A stretch of DNA of 64,000 nucleotides from Angiostrongylus vasorum (lineage: Eukaryota; Nematoda; Chromadorea; Rhabditida; Metastrongylidae). Below, piece by piece: positions 9,691 through 24,000 of this stretch (position 1 is its first letter; every line of letters starts with the position of its first letter). The notes beneath the pieces were generated by a model that did not search any database, was not told the DNA's origin, and saw nothing but the letters and a program-made list of their open reading frames with translations. Location of the stretch: positions 558,001-622,000 of the forward strand of contig JADANN010000414.1 in NCBI GenBank assembly GCA_018806985.1. Reading direction: 5' to 3'. Position numbers and translations under genes: made by a program.

Positions 9691-12600
9691 CTGAAATCGT
9701 TGTAGGTTTTAACTGGTCATTCTTTCGAACACTATTTGTGGCTCGATTTAGATTGACAAACCCTTTCTCCAACTGAATGCAGCCGTAGAGCCTTGTGGTA
9801 CGTGTTTCCAATTTAAGCTAATGAAACGAGCATAGGAGTCTTCGACTTTTTCCTTATCCGGACGTCCAATTTCCAGTACTCATGTTCGGACCACAGGTAA
9901 GTGGCTGGTGGGCTAAAAAATAGAAGAGGAATCGCAAAGAAAGGACGCATGAGCTCCAGAAGTGGTTTCGTTGTAGCAGAATATGTAGACGTGCCTTGTT
10001 AATAGACATATGCAGACTGCATTTTTTTAAAAAATCAATTAACAGTGTTAACCATGACGTTAGATATGTCTGTTTAAAGTTGAAAAAAGCAACTCGTCCT
10101 TAGAAGGATTCTTTATGATCCTGGCGACCATTTCAAGTTTGTAAAAGCTACGAGGTAAAGCTCTCGGCGTTGATCAATCCCTGAGGGATGCGTCATGCAC
10201 TCGACTTCAATAAGCATCGTTTGGAGGTGACTGAATGCATAACTGGCCTTTACAAGGACTCGCGGCGATCTACCGATGTATCGAGCCAGTGTTGCTATCC
10301 TCCTAGACAAGTTTGGTACCATCAAGTTTGTAAGCGGTAGAATTTATAGTACAAAAAAAATTTTAGTGTTTTCCTGTCACCTTCCAAAATGGTGGGAGAG
10401 AATTGGAAAAAGGTGTTTAAATCAAATGCTTTGAATCTGTTCGACGTCGTATGAAATTATTGTCTCCCTTGTTTAGGTTTTTACTCTACGTATTCGACAT
10501 TACTATTTGATTTGCATACAGACATACTCTTTTTTACTGCAGATTTGTTGTAATGGTCTGACTTTGACGGATGCTCAGCCTTCCTGTTAAATCACTAACA
10601 CATGGATCAAATCCATATTTAGCCAATTCGTTTTCGAAGTTAAATGTCTAACTTACTCAAAGTAATGCCACTGATATGCTAGTCGAACTCTGAGCAAGGT
10701 TTCCGGGAGTCCCAAATTAGTGAGTGGTTGAGGACCTTGTACTTGACTTCTCTCCGAGAATATCCAGAAATTTCTGCCTGAAATGCTGGTAGCCGGAAAG
10801 GTGTTAAGTCTGGGCTTCGTTGTGTTAAGTCTGGGCTTCGTTTTTTTTGTAATGTATAGACGTGTTTGGCTAGAGAAGCTGCAGCATTGTGGTTGCCGTC
10901 TTTAGAACACACCTGTTTGATATTTTTTGGAGATTTTCGAAATCGCCACAAACCTCTGCCTTCCAATATGTATCTTGTAATCTAACCTTCAATTAACAAA
11001 TAAGAGAAAGGCTAGTGATAGACGATGATTCGTGTAAGCTGCCTTTGGAGAAATAAACGATATAATGGATCGTACACACACGTTTATGAAACTCAATGAA
11101 GCACTGGAAAAGACGCGGCTACTTCTCATCCTTACCAGTTTAAGAGATTTGCTCTAGAGAGACCTTAAACAGTGAGCTTTACAAACGGAATAGTGCTCCT
11201 AAATAGTTCTGCTTTGTGTATTTACGCTACGTCAAAAAATAGACACGGTGAACGATGTCGATTAAGTGAGGACCGCGATTACTAAACTTTATCGATGGGT
11301 GAAGAAAAACACGCTGACGAGTATTCTAAGGTTTCGAAAATCTCATAGATCAATCACGTAATTCGTCCAAATCACTATTGCTAGATACAAGCAGTAATTT
11401 TACCTAATCGCCAACCTTCTTAGGTAAAACTTCGTACTAGAAATGTGATGATCCTCGTGTCCCCTCAGGGAGGCAGAACCTTGACAGCGGTAATACACAA
11501 CAGGGGTAAATGAACCTTGTGATAATGAACTGAACGATAGGTGCCAGATTACAAAGTCCCCGCTCTCTAAAGGCGACTCTGAGTTCTAGATATCTCTTTG
11601 CAAGAGCATTGTTGTCAGATGGTTGATTGGTTTTTTTACAGCGCTTGAGAAGATTGGGTACAGAGCGGAATTATAATGCAATTTTGGATCTATTGGAAAA
11701 ATTTGATCCCGTGAAAGAAATGTGGAATGAAAATAGCTGCAATCATAATGTTGCTAAGATATGTTCAAAACTCCGGATTGCTGGTGTATGCGGTGGGGAT
11801 CGAAGACGCTATTACCCTTTCTGGGGGCTAACGCGTTCACCACCACACCATGCGAGTGCTCCGTTTCGCATGTTCCCATGTTATTGACCTATAGGCGGTA
11901 TCAGCAATCACCCGTCAACGGGATTGATCTGGGGAGCTTTATGTGAGGATAGCTGCAATCATTTTTTACATCCATGAAAGGGTGTAAGAAGCATATTTTT
12001 TTAATAACACAGTTGCAGGGAAGTGCAATAACTTTTGCGCCGGAATCCCTCTGAGTAAAGAAAAGAAATGAAAACGCTGTTTTGAGGGCACATTGTTAGA
12101 ACAGAGATCATATTATTCAATTATTCAATTTTTTATTCACTACCTATGATTTTTTTCACCGTAGGGGTATTATTTGAAATATACCCACAAGGATGCTGAG
12201 ATATTTGCAAATTTTGGATCTCTGGCCAGATCCGAACCTGCGCTTACCCTGTCCGGGAGCTCATTTCTTACCTACTGCACTACCGAGGCCGTTGCATTGC
12301 CCTTCCCTCAGAATTTTTTTTATCTTAGCGTTGCCATCATCATACCGTTTATTATCCCTGGTAGATACTGTTATATGCAACCTCGCCGACATAAAGGAGA
12401 ATTTGTCGAACTATCCCACATCAAGTCGTATACTGTTAAGGTCGGAAAGTAATGAATGGAAGACATAGATCGCTCGAGACGGAGATCAGCATGCTTTATC
12501 ATGCTTCGACTCCTTATCGTTCAACGTACGATTGTGAACATACCTGAGAATATCCACATTTGTCCATGTATCTCAACAGCGGCGTCTATTTTTTGCGGCA

Positions 12601-15600
12601 ATCCGGGAAAGACCTCGGAAATCAAGCTAGGACCGTAGACTGCTCGACCGTCGTTGACCACTCGCCAAAGCCATTCATTCTGAATTTAAAAGATTGCTTT
12701 CTGAGCTTTCAGTGCTCATGTTGCAACGTCTGTCCCTTATTGCGCAATCATCGTTTTACTTAGTTGCCTACAAATCCGGTTGAATGCAACAAAGCGTGCG
12801 AAGTGCATTTTTGTTTTCGAGGTAACAAAAGGTGTTCCCACTCAGCTTTGCTTAATAAATGCTGGTGAAACCCTTCTACAGATTGTAGATTACAGCACAA
12901 TAGTAGTACGAGTCTCTAGAGAGATCACGGAAGAGGAAGTATTTTAATTCCCGGCATTTTTTTCCTTCGGAAAAGTGATTTTTCTCAGGTAGTCGGCCGT
13001 TTCCTGATACATTTACGATGCTGCCGCCTTTTAGACAATTTTTTCAACAACTAGAAATCGTAAGGACGGGGGGACCTGTTACACTCACAGAACACGATTT
13101 ATGCTGGCGCGGTTGAGGTGTAATGATATTTCGTATTGCTCTTACTTCAGGATCCCTTGAAGTTAAAGGTTAAAAAATCCTTGTTACATACGAATTTCTA
13201 AAATTTTGACCCAATCAGAGGAACCAGTGACATCAATGATTCGTTAGTGAACACGCATTTCTAAGTTTTTTCTTTGTTTGGAATATGAACCTAGTCAGAA
13301 ATAAAAGCAGAGAGTGTTTATGGGATCACGAAAAGAATAGTTTCACTGTGGGAGTAAAGGTAACTGCCAGTGCTAGTCATGACCTGTAGATCCTAATGAT
13401 CTTTATTCTAAGGAAATTTTCTACAAGCTTACACGTCTTTTAGAACTGAGACGATAACAAAAAATTAAGCTAATATGCGTTGGAATCAATGCACGACGAG
13501 CGAATGTTGTGGTTTACTATTAAAGTTATACCGTTGTTAGTCGCTTATTCTTCTGCGGCTTTACAGTTCGATCTATTATACGTTAAGCCACACTACCGTA
13601 TTTCAAAGACGAGCTCACCTTAAAAACAACAAACTCGCCACGGTAAGTCGTCACCGCGTCCGCTTCTGATGTGCATGGTTGTGGTCTGCAAAGTGCACTT
13701 CTTAAAGATTATCTCATCCATATCGTTGATCTCTTCTATTTTTCAAGTCATGTCTTACTTTCTACAATACTTTGATGCGATTTTTACCGAGTAGTAAGTA
13801 TTCTGCAGTAATTCGAGGTTTTTGTTTATTATACAATTCCTTCAAAGTTAGTGTAACATACTTGGTCGTCGTTTCTGGCACTGTCACCTCATTCCTACTA
13901 TAATGATTGTTTGTTCGATAGCTACTGGTTGGCTTTGTCATGGGCGGACCTGAAATTCAATATGATCTTGCTCAGAGTGACATCAACCATTTGTCACACA
14001 CAGATGTAGCTACTTTTTTGTTCTAGATTTCAACGGAGGACAAACGGTACTTTAGCTCATAACTCAACACAGCACTGGTAATACTTCTGACACTATGATT
14101 GTATTGTATAAGAAACATCTTACTTTCGAATGCTTACGAAAAAAAGAAGAACGGGGCTTCTCTAGGAATAAGGGGGCCTAACTCTGCTTTGTGGTTTTTG
14201 TGCGAATAACGTACCATACATGGCCTGAATAGTCTGAATATCTTGTTGTGTGAAGGACTGCCCTTCAACGAGTATGGGGTACATCACACTCTTCACGTCG
14301 CTTACGTGCGGTAATCCAAGTGAATGTCCGATTTCGTGAATCGCCGTCGCAAAAAGCAGTTGTGCTAAAGAAAACACCATTTACATATCCTTTCATCTTG
14401 TTTTCGAAATACATCGAAACTCTGTGAAGCGCATCCAAATTTATGACACTTGGGTATCATATGATACTTTAGATATTTGGGCGAAGTGTTTCACATGTCA
14501 TATGAACCGCACTGCTTCTGCCATTCCGCGTGATAGTTGGTTATGTTTTGCTGAGGCTTGCTAATCTCTCTTCTCTTGTTCTCATTGACATATTGAAGCT
14601 GAATGAGCATGGTTCCACTTGAGATACCAAAATATCACGGGTGGGATACTGCTGGGTCGTCAACCACAGGCACTTGATAGCTGTTATGGATCGAAGGAAT
14701 GTTCGGTGCCTTGGGTCTAGTAATCACTCAGAACGGTAAAGGATTTTTTGTGTCAAGTCGACTGACCGATCTAGGACAATGTACTTAGCCAAAATGTATG
14801 CTTATAATATTCCCATGTAATTGTCCAATCGGTAACAATGCTACACCATCTAACTTGTGGACAATGGATGTAACTGTATGTTGAACTGTGATGTGTTTAT
14901 AATTCCGCAAAGGTCATCCAAGCCACTAGACGGTCCGATGTTTACAAGTGCAGCTAATAGTAAACCTATCGAAGTAATAACAAATGTACTGGCAAAAATC
15001 CAGCACGAGAGCAGCAAACATCGGATCCAAAAAGTTGGAGACTGGCTGCAGTGACTACCTAAAACACCTCAGCACAACTACTACGGGATTCCACAAAAGA
15101 AAAAAAATTCCCATACTGCAAAACTATCGGAACATAAGTAGTCCTATGGAACAGAAGATTCGTAGAGAGGTGCAAATCAAGTGGCCGTGAAGGTGATGTG
15201 ACAGTTTCCTTGGAAGCAAATGTTTGTATGTACCACAGAACTTCTCTCTCACTAAGTGGAGCGTCGCCAGGTGGCGGACATGAGGTTGAATACGTACCAA
15301 AAGCGACCTTATTGTATGGTTAAACGTAGGTGGCTCCACAGCACTAGTGTTTTCTGCCGAGTCCATTTGACACGTACCTTCAGTGTTTACGTAGATATGC
15401 TGATACATGCGTGCATAAGCGTGTTGACGTAAACGTACCTTATATTCTACAGATCGATTGGGCCAAAGTAAGCCAAATGGAAGTACAAGGGAGATAGGTA
15501 GGAGTTGGCCTCAACAAATAAGTTTGTCTCAGAAATCGAAGACAGTAGGCGGTACCATTCTCTTGACTTCCGAAAGAGCCCACCCTACGACGGTGTTGGG

Positions 15601-17907
15601 TAGGACAGGTACAAAAAGTCTGATAAGATCTCAGAGTTAGTCTTGACTAGCTCAATCTGGAAATACTGAGATCTTTACAAGCATCAACATTACCATTATG
15701 GTGTAAACTGGAAAGATTACGTACAAAGTCATTAGACTGACTGAGAAGAAAAAACTCGGCCTATTCAACGGGTGTATTACACCGGCGAAGAACTGTTGTT
15801 CGAGGTATGCGACAGCAGAGGCGTCGGCCACATTGGTGTTTGTTCTCGTCAACATCAGTTTGGTCATGAACGTCAACTCTTTGAAGAACAATAAGGATCC
15901 GAATCGAACGTTTATTGCTGAGGAGACGTGGATCAACACTAACTCTGACAGTCTTGCACAACTACGCACCCAAATCGAGTTTTGATGGAGACGAAGTTGA
16001 AGAGTTCTATATAATGTATTAGAGGGTTTCTACCTCATTTCAGAGGCGACCTCACCTTTACGGTCATCATTAGAGACTGAAATACAAGCTGACTCGGCTC
16101 TTCACATGTCACTTGTCAGAATGCAAAGTTTCTAGTCTGTGGAAGATCAGCAGGAGAGTGTTGTTAAACAAAAAGTGAAACCCACAAAAAATTAGCAACT
16201 ATCGCCCAATATGCCTGCTGTGGGTCCCTCTATTAACTCTTTTTTCCAGTCATCCTCAACAGGACTGACAGTACTGGGCGAAAGATGGCCATGTGAGCAA
16301 GCAAGACTCCGAAAAGAATTCAGTACGGTTGACCACATCCACAGCGTCATGAGACTCATCGAAATATACGAGAGTATAAGAGACCGTTGTGTTTCACTGT
16401 AATCAGCTTAGAGAAGGCTTTCGACTCAGTTGAGATAGAAGCGATGATAGGATCTCTCGAAAGCCAGAGCGTCGCTACTCAGTACATGAAGATCCTTCGT
16501 GAGCCATATGAGAATTCCTCAACCAAAATATTAGGATTCTATAAAGATAATAACTGTGAAGAGAAGTTTGAGAAGGCGATACCATTTCGTCAAGATTACT
16601 TACAGTCGTTCTTACAATATCTCAAAAATTAGCCAAGCGTAGCCACTCTTAATCGAAGTCGACAACGCCTGTTGAAAGACTGGTTTTCGAATAAGTCTTG
16701 CAAAACGATGTTCATGAGATGCGAAATTGCTTCTGATGCCTTGTTCACGCTGAACGGAACGATTATATTTGAATATTCCAGCCATGTGCATCTGGGCTGC
16801 GAAGTCGACACGGTCAACGACATAGCTCCAATGTTGAACAGGAGAAACGGGTGTTTGGAGAACTTTCAATAGTGTCAACGATTTGCTAAAAGGCTGATCA
16901 ACTTAGAAAAAACCACCGACTCAGTTGAAGCAGAAGAGGTCGTGAAAGCTCTGAATAGCCCAGGCTTCTCCACTCAGTAGATACAGCACACTACTACGTG
17001 TCAAACTCTTCGACCCGACGGTTGTTCCTGTGCTAACGTATGCGTCAGAAACCTGGTTGCTACGTAAGCGGGATAGAAGATCACTTTGATTTATCGAACG
17101 TGCAGTCGAGTAAAGGATTCTGCGAGTATCTCTTATCTAGCAAGCAAAAAGGGAGGATCTTCCTTGCGTCAAAGATCGAAAATCAAAGACCCATTTTAGC
17201 AGCCAAAATGTCAAAAAACAGGTGGGCGGGAGCAAGTAATGCTTTTGAAGGACAACCGATAAACAAGAACCCTTATCGACTGGATCACACGAGATGTCGA
17301 GTAAGCAGCAAGAAGACCATCGATTCAATTGTCAAAATTCTTGACAAAGTTCCTAAAAGAAGAATATGATGCTCAATGAGTTCCTAGAACGAGGAGAATC
17401 CGTTGGGCTGCTCTCGTGCTTGAGATGGACAAATGGAGACTTTACTGGCGCTCGCTCGAGTCAATCGACGACAGTTGATATAATGACACAACAGCCTCTA
17501 TACTAATTTTTTTTCGCCTAATTTATAATAGTTCTCTTTTGCAACGTGATTGACAACAGTTTTCTCTGGAAGATGGCGAAAAGAAACTTAAGGAGTGAGT
17601 GTCCAAAAGCACTGGTTGTTATCATCGTTTGTTGACAAGATGTGGGTATGGGTCACCAAATACGAGACAGCGACATACGGCCATCGTTATATGTTTTCTT
17701 GTTCTAGATATAGCAGTATTACAATTCCTATCACTTACGAGTCCAAGGCACATCGTCGTTAAAGTGGATGTCGCCGATGAGACTGGATGGATCCTCGTCC
17801 AGCTCAAAAAATGTACTCCGAGGACGAAAAGCATGCGCTAACACCGTAGACGAGAACGGATATTCACAGTAATGTGATCCCACCTGAGACAAATATATGT
17901 ACATATG

Positions 17908-17940
<33 letters not shown>

Positions 17941-17968
17941 GCCTTCCAAAAAAGACAAATATATGTAC

Positions 17969-18017
<49 letters not shown>

Positions 18018-21000
18018 GCCTTCCAAAAATTCATCTGGGACATTTGTGTCAGATATTGCTTCAAGCATTGTTTCAGTGAATTACGCGAATAAGTCTCACA
18101 AATGAAAACTTTTTCTTTAACGTAGTGACCAACACTAAGAAATATCGTTAAAAGAACGTAAAGCAAAAAAGAAAAAAGAGATCCGAGGATGGAATTGACT
18201 CGCGCTTTCAATTAAGCTATGAGGCAATTATGCTTTCGATGTAAAAATTGAGACCATGTAATTGTCTTAGAACTAACTCCAAATCGAATGTTGAGTATGG
18301 GATTGTGCGCTCGTCGGAAGTCGAGGTCGGCATGTTTCTTCCACTCACCGAACGCCTTCGCCATCATCGCGTCCACAGTACTGGCACCGAGATGTCGCGA
18401 CCATGTCGTCACCCTTGAAAACATACACTCGATGAATCCCACTAGTTACACAGAATTTATGACTTGACCTGCCAATCCGGGCAATTGCAGCTTTGAACAC
18501 TCTGCTAGCACTAAGCGGGCCAACTCCAAGGCTAACAGCTCGTATTATTTAAACCCGCGACGTCCAATTTCACGTGGATGCTGCGTGGGACGACGCATAA
18601 TTTTAGGTCGGTTACAGATTTAGGACAACTTCACGACTAAAACAGCATGTAAGGAACAATGCTGGTTTTTCGGTAATAGACGATTACTCTCGATAGCTAG
18701 AAGACTAAAGGAGTTGAGAACACCATAAGGCAAGAGAAGCGACATTAGCTTAAGGCTATGGTGTTACATCTATTCTTATTCACACCATACTGCTGTGGTT
18801 TTCAATCCAGCCACTTTGCTCTCCCTCTCTGAAATTCAGTTTTAAAATACATGTTGGTTCTATTTCTGTATTTTTCATAATCAAAAGTCTTTAGATATTT
18901 TGTGTAACCTTTATATGTGAGGCGGGTAGCGCAGTGGGAGTGACGCCGTTTATCACGGTGGTGGTTGGGCCTCGCACACGGTTCGCGAAGCATCCCACTC
19001 CTCCGAGAACAAGAACTTGGTACCAGATTTCTTTAAAATCAACAAATTCTCTAAAATCCATCTAGGAATGCTCTAGCATAGGTATCCGAGTCTCCAAGGA
19101 GAATCTACTCGACCAGTATCCAAACTTCAATCAGCAATCGAATATGTACGCAAAAAGTCCAAACATCTGAATGGAAGGTGGATGCGAGGAAACGAATCGA
19201 GTGTAAGAAGTGCTGTGATATGCATAGGAGATTTACGGACGGACAATGTAAAATAAAGAAATTGTATTATGAAATTATATTTAACATAACGTCTGATATG
19301 TCTGTTTAAAGTTGAAAAAGCAAATTTTTCTCGTATTCAGAAGGGTCTTTTATGCTCCTGGCGACCAATTTCAAGTTTGTAAAGCTAAAAGAGAATAAAG
19401 CTCTCGGCGTTGATCAATCCCTTGAAGGATGCGCCATGCATTCGACTTCATTAACTATCGTTTGGAGGTGATTGAATGCATACCTGGCGTTTACAATGAC
19501 TCGCGGTGGCCTACCGATGTATCCAGCCAGTGGTACTATCCTACCAGACAAGTCTGGTACCATCAAGTTTGTAAGCAGTAAAATGGGATTGATCTACGCC
19601 GAGAGCTTTATCGTTTATTTTTTATATGTTACTATATAGAACCGAGAACTTGTTCATCGTTAGCATCAATTTTAGTGGTCAAGATTCTATAGTCTCGAAT
19701 CACATTAACTGGCAAAGAATCGGACATAGACCGATTATTCCTCATTGGAAGTGATAATGAAGAAGTTAGAGGGGCTAAATTGAACCGAGAACTCGTTCAT
19801 CGTTCACCAGCTGAGCTTTCTTCCGAAGAGCCTGAAGGCAATGAAGAAGAGGATAAAATGTTGATAATGAAGTCAGCTATAAATAGCCTTTCAATATAAT
19901 TCCTTACAAGAATTTGATTTAGTCAAGTTGGTGTAGACCCAAAAACTTTGCCTCGGTACACAATTGAGGGGTATTAAGAATTATTTATGGCATATTTGGG
20001 ACCTGTTTTTGACTGAGACAATTATCTATGCAGTGTGGAACGATCTGCTCTGGAAAATGACGAATGTTGACGAGATGAAATGATTTGTCAGTCTCTGCCT
20101 TAGGGATGGAAATTACTAGACTACTACATTCAAGGGATTATTGGAGTTCCAGTCCTGCCAACACATGCCATGAAACAGAATTCTGAGCTATGGCAATAAG
20201 ACGTGAAGGTCAGTTGGGAAAGCTCCATTTTGCCGATATCCAAAAGACGACGAACGAAACAGTTTGCAAAAATCAAGTCACTAATCGAAGTTATCAATGA
20301 AAACTACGGAAGAATATATAGAACTAGATATTAAGTGTGTGTCGACGAGCCCCCTTGTGTCATTTAGAGGAAGAGTCGAACTCTGGCATCACTAATTTTT
20401 TTTCACAAGACCCGTCTTCACATGTGTTGTGCGGTTCCCAGCACTTGTTGCATTCGATTTTCCCTTTTTTTTTCGACGTTTCCTTGCGTATAATTCGTTC
20501 TCGGGCAACCATCACTCATAAAGGTCTTTGAAGTTTTCGCGTCTAAGTTCTGTGAGGATCGTCCTCTTCTTTATGAATGCCGATGGATGCTGGTCTAGTA
20601 GGTTCACCGTGGAGTCCCAGAATAGCCAGGCTTGAACGTTTCCAGCCAAACTTCTGGGAGTGAGTTGTACCCAGACAAGTTCGATACCAATTTCCCGACC
20701 CCGGCGGGATGAGAAGCTAGGTGACTTCGTGATGAGTATGTTCTACATACGAAGTACAAATACGAAGTAAAGTTATCCAAATTACGCAGTGAAACTTACA
20801 GTAAGCTTGCAAAAATTTATTTGTAAAGCGGTAGCCATCCCTTCATAACTGAAGATGCCGCTTCGTTTTGTAGTGATGAGGCCTATTTACAATTTTCTGA
20901 ATGAAGGAAAGCATCTCTACATTGACACGTTTTCTCTTGAATGAAGACGTATTGCAGGGAAGGACACATACTATTGCCAATTGTATGAATAATATAAAGG

Positions 21001-24000
21001 GAGATCCTAAGGGCCATCTGCACGAAGCTGAATAGAGAACAATCAACAGCAATAATGAGTTAAAAAGTTGAAGTGGAAAGAAGAGAGGAACATTGTTATG
21101 ATACACATAGTTCATGGCGGTACCTTCTCCTCGATTTCTTCGAAACCGCAGTCAAGTGACAACTAGAAACATCAGAAGCTACTAGTAGTTTAAGAAATCT
21201 GTGTATGTAAAAACTGAAAGTTCCGTATAAAAGGTGTCCTGTTTCTGAGCAGTATCGCAAGAGCAGAGACAATGTATACAGACCTCAGCGAAGTAGGGAA
21301 AAAAAACTAGACCATAAAACATTCGACAGAGACTTAATTCATTAAGCATGCCTAGCGGGAGAACAAGAGAATAGATTGCCCTGGACAAATCACTACTTGA
21401 GGACACTACGTCCTATATTTACTTGGGACGGTCAATGAATGTGGATAGCGACTTTATCGAAAAACTAGGTAAAAGGTGAAGAGCACCACATGGACTTCTG
21501 ACAAACGCCGTTGATCATCTTTCCAACATATATGCTCCTTAATTTGAGATAACTGATCTCTGGCTTTATGCTGCGCTGGAGAAACATGATCTGACAATAT
21601 TCTTTATGCTGTATTCTTTATGCTAACACGAGCTCTGTATAAAAAACATTTATTAGTCTAACGTTTGGGCGCCTTCGGCTCCTTCAGAGCCACTTTAGTC
21701 CGAGTCATACAGGAAACTACTGATCATTGTTACCGAGGTTTAATCAAAGTCGATTTTTTAGATATTGATTACCACGCTACGTGCCACCAAGTGAAGTACC
21801 AATTGCTACAGGACGCTCTGCTCGGCAAAATAGATCTGATTGGAGGCAACAATCCATCAACACCCGTCCTGTATAAAGGGACACTGGCCAGCGAAAATCA
21901 ACATTCGAGCGGTGTTCCCTCCACTGGATTCGACTTGATGCCACGACGAACATATCGCAAGCACGACTAGCAGTAGATCATCGGTTCGGATCCATGCGAC
22001 TCTGAAGAAGGCGAAGGGGCCAAAACGTTAGCCGAATAAAAGTTTTTTATACCAGCCTCGCGTTAGCTCAATCATAAACAGAATTATCGATTATTGTTAC
22101 CTAGTCCTAATGAAGGTTGTTTTTTTGAGAAATATTACATGGTACTTCAGCCATATCGAAGAAATTGCGTAAAATACACAGAACGGCTTCCAGAGATGAA
22201 CTGGCACATCCAACAAAGAGGATTATCGTGGCCCAAATCCTCGGAAAAATATCTGGTTTTTAGAGAGTGGGCAGAATGCCCCCTAAGAAAGAAAGCATCA
22301 GTAACCGGCCACATATTGATAACATGCGGAGAAAGTGAGTAGTATAGTAGATCATGGTAGAATCAGAACAACCTCACGGGAAACTATCAAGGTGGGCTGA
22401 AATGTTCGTTACGAGCGTAAACGAGCTATATTCACAGTTTGAGTCAAGCTTCAAATCCTCGAGTAGCTGCCGAGGTCAAACATCACCACCAGATCCATGA
22501 TGTCGGTTGCAAGGCAATGAAAAGAATGGCAGAAGTTCCAGGACCTCTTGCACTCTTGGAGACGGGTCATCTCAAGATGTAAAAATTGCTAGTTGTGTGT
22601 ATGAATTGCAGTTTCTACACGAAGAGTGACCATTTTATGTAGGATATGTAAGTTATAATATGAACTGTAAATTTTAGATTACAAAATAACGCATGCTGAT
22701 GAACGTGTGCTTAGATACACAGAACTTTGATCACTAAGATACTGTAATACATACTACAGTATACCAGTCTCCTCAATGAGTTGCCGTCCTATCGAATCGG
22801 AGAGGCCTCGTGAATTATCGACTTTCAATGCTCACGTAAATCGGAAGCATCTCTGTACACTCAAAAATTGCAATCTGTCTGATAGGTACTCTCTCCGTCA
22901 ACAATGATCTTTAGCTGCGAAGTAAAAACATCCTATAAACAGTTTTTTGTAAATCAAGCTTCGGGTATCTGTGTTGCTATCACTAATATTTCTCAAACAC
23001 GGACGCAGCGAAACATCCACTGTGGTTTAGCAAATTAGTAGCAGACGCGCCCTTGAAAAGCTCTCTGTGATCCCAGAGAAAAGGTGGACATGTGTTGTGA
23101 AGATATGAGAAGGTTCTAACTGTGATATCTGAGAGAATCTACTCGACTAACACGACATTAATGAAGGCGACACACTCCTCAAGTGGTGGCCGAACCCATA
23201 AGGAAATCCATACCCTTTCATTGACAATGGATCCCAGACGGCGAGTCGAATAAGAGAAGCGCTGGGATCCGAACCATATGTGAATGTGGGCCACATAGAT
23301 AAATTGCCATGGAACAGCATCGCTTTCCAAAAAAAAGTGATAGTGTAGGAGTTGGAAAACATTTCCAAATTAATGGTTGTGAGGTCTATGTGACATTTAT
23401 CCCGGAAGATTTTACATTTTCTTTATTTTGAAACTATAAAGTGAGCGCTGTTGCTGGCTGAAAATGAATCTTTGTGTTCCGGCCGGTAACTGGTGCGACT
23501 TCTGTTTTGCATCTGGCACACCATTGGGCGCTGGCGCCGCCGCTTTATCGTAAACTATACGTTCGTCGACTATTCTCTCCCAACAAACGCCATCAACATT
23601 TTCTGGATATCTGGATAACTACCAAGCGAGATTTTCAGGATCCTTTAGACGAATAGACAGCTTGGCCACAAGAAGAAAACTCTTTTGACGATCGAGGACG
23701 TCTTGCGGATCATAGCCTATCGTTGAGAAAGTGAATTCTGTCGTCTTAGTTTCCAGTTTTTTTCTTCCCGTATTTGTGTGAGAACCTCACCAAAATCGAT
23801 CTCGTCCACTTCCACTTAAGGAAGTGCTACCGTTTTCTAAGCTGAAATATTTCTCTTTATGATGTAATAGCCAGGCTGTTTGGTGACTCTGTTTAAGAAA
23901 AAACCCACAGCTTTCACTCTAACCTTTTCGATCAAAAAAAATTTACTGGGTCATTTTGTTCAAAATTTTAATCTTCTTTTTTTCCACGTTTGATCTAAAC

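Noticed and set aside
10910..10985. Possible MMP exon in GAAGGTTAG-ATTACAAG sequence
   Set aside because: Phase would fit, but the peptide is not hemopexin-like and the exon at 10,657-10,777 supplies the expected blade.
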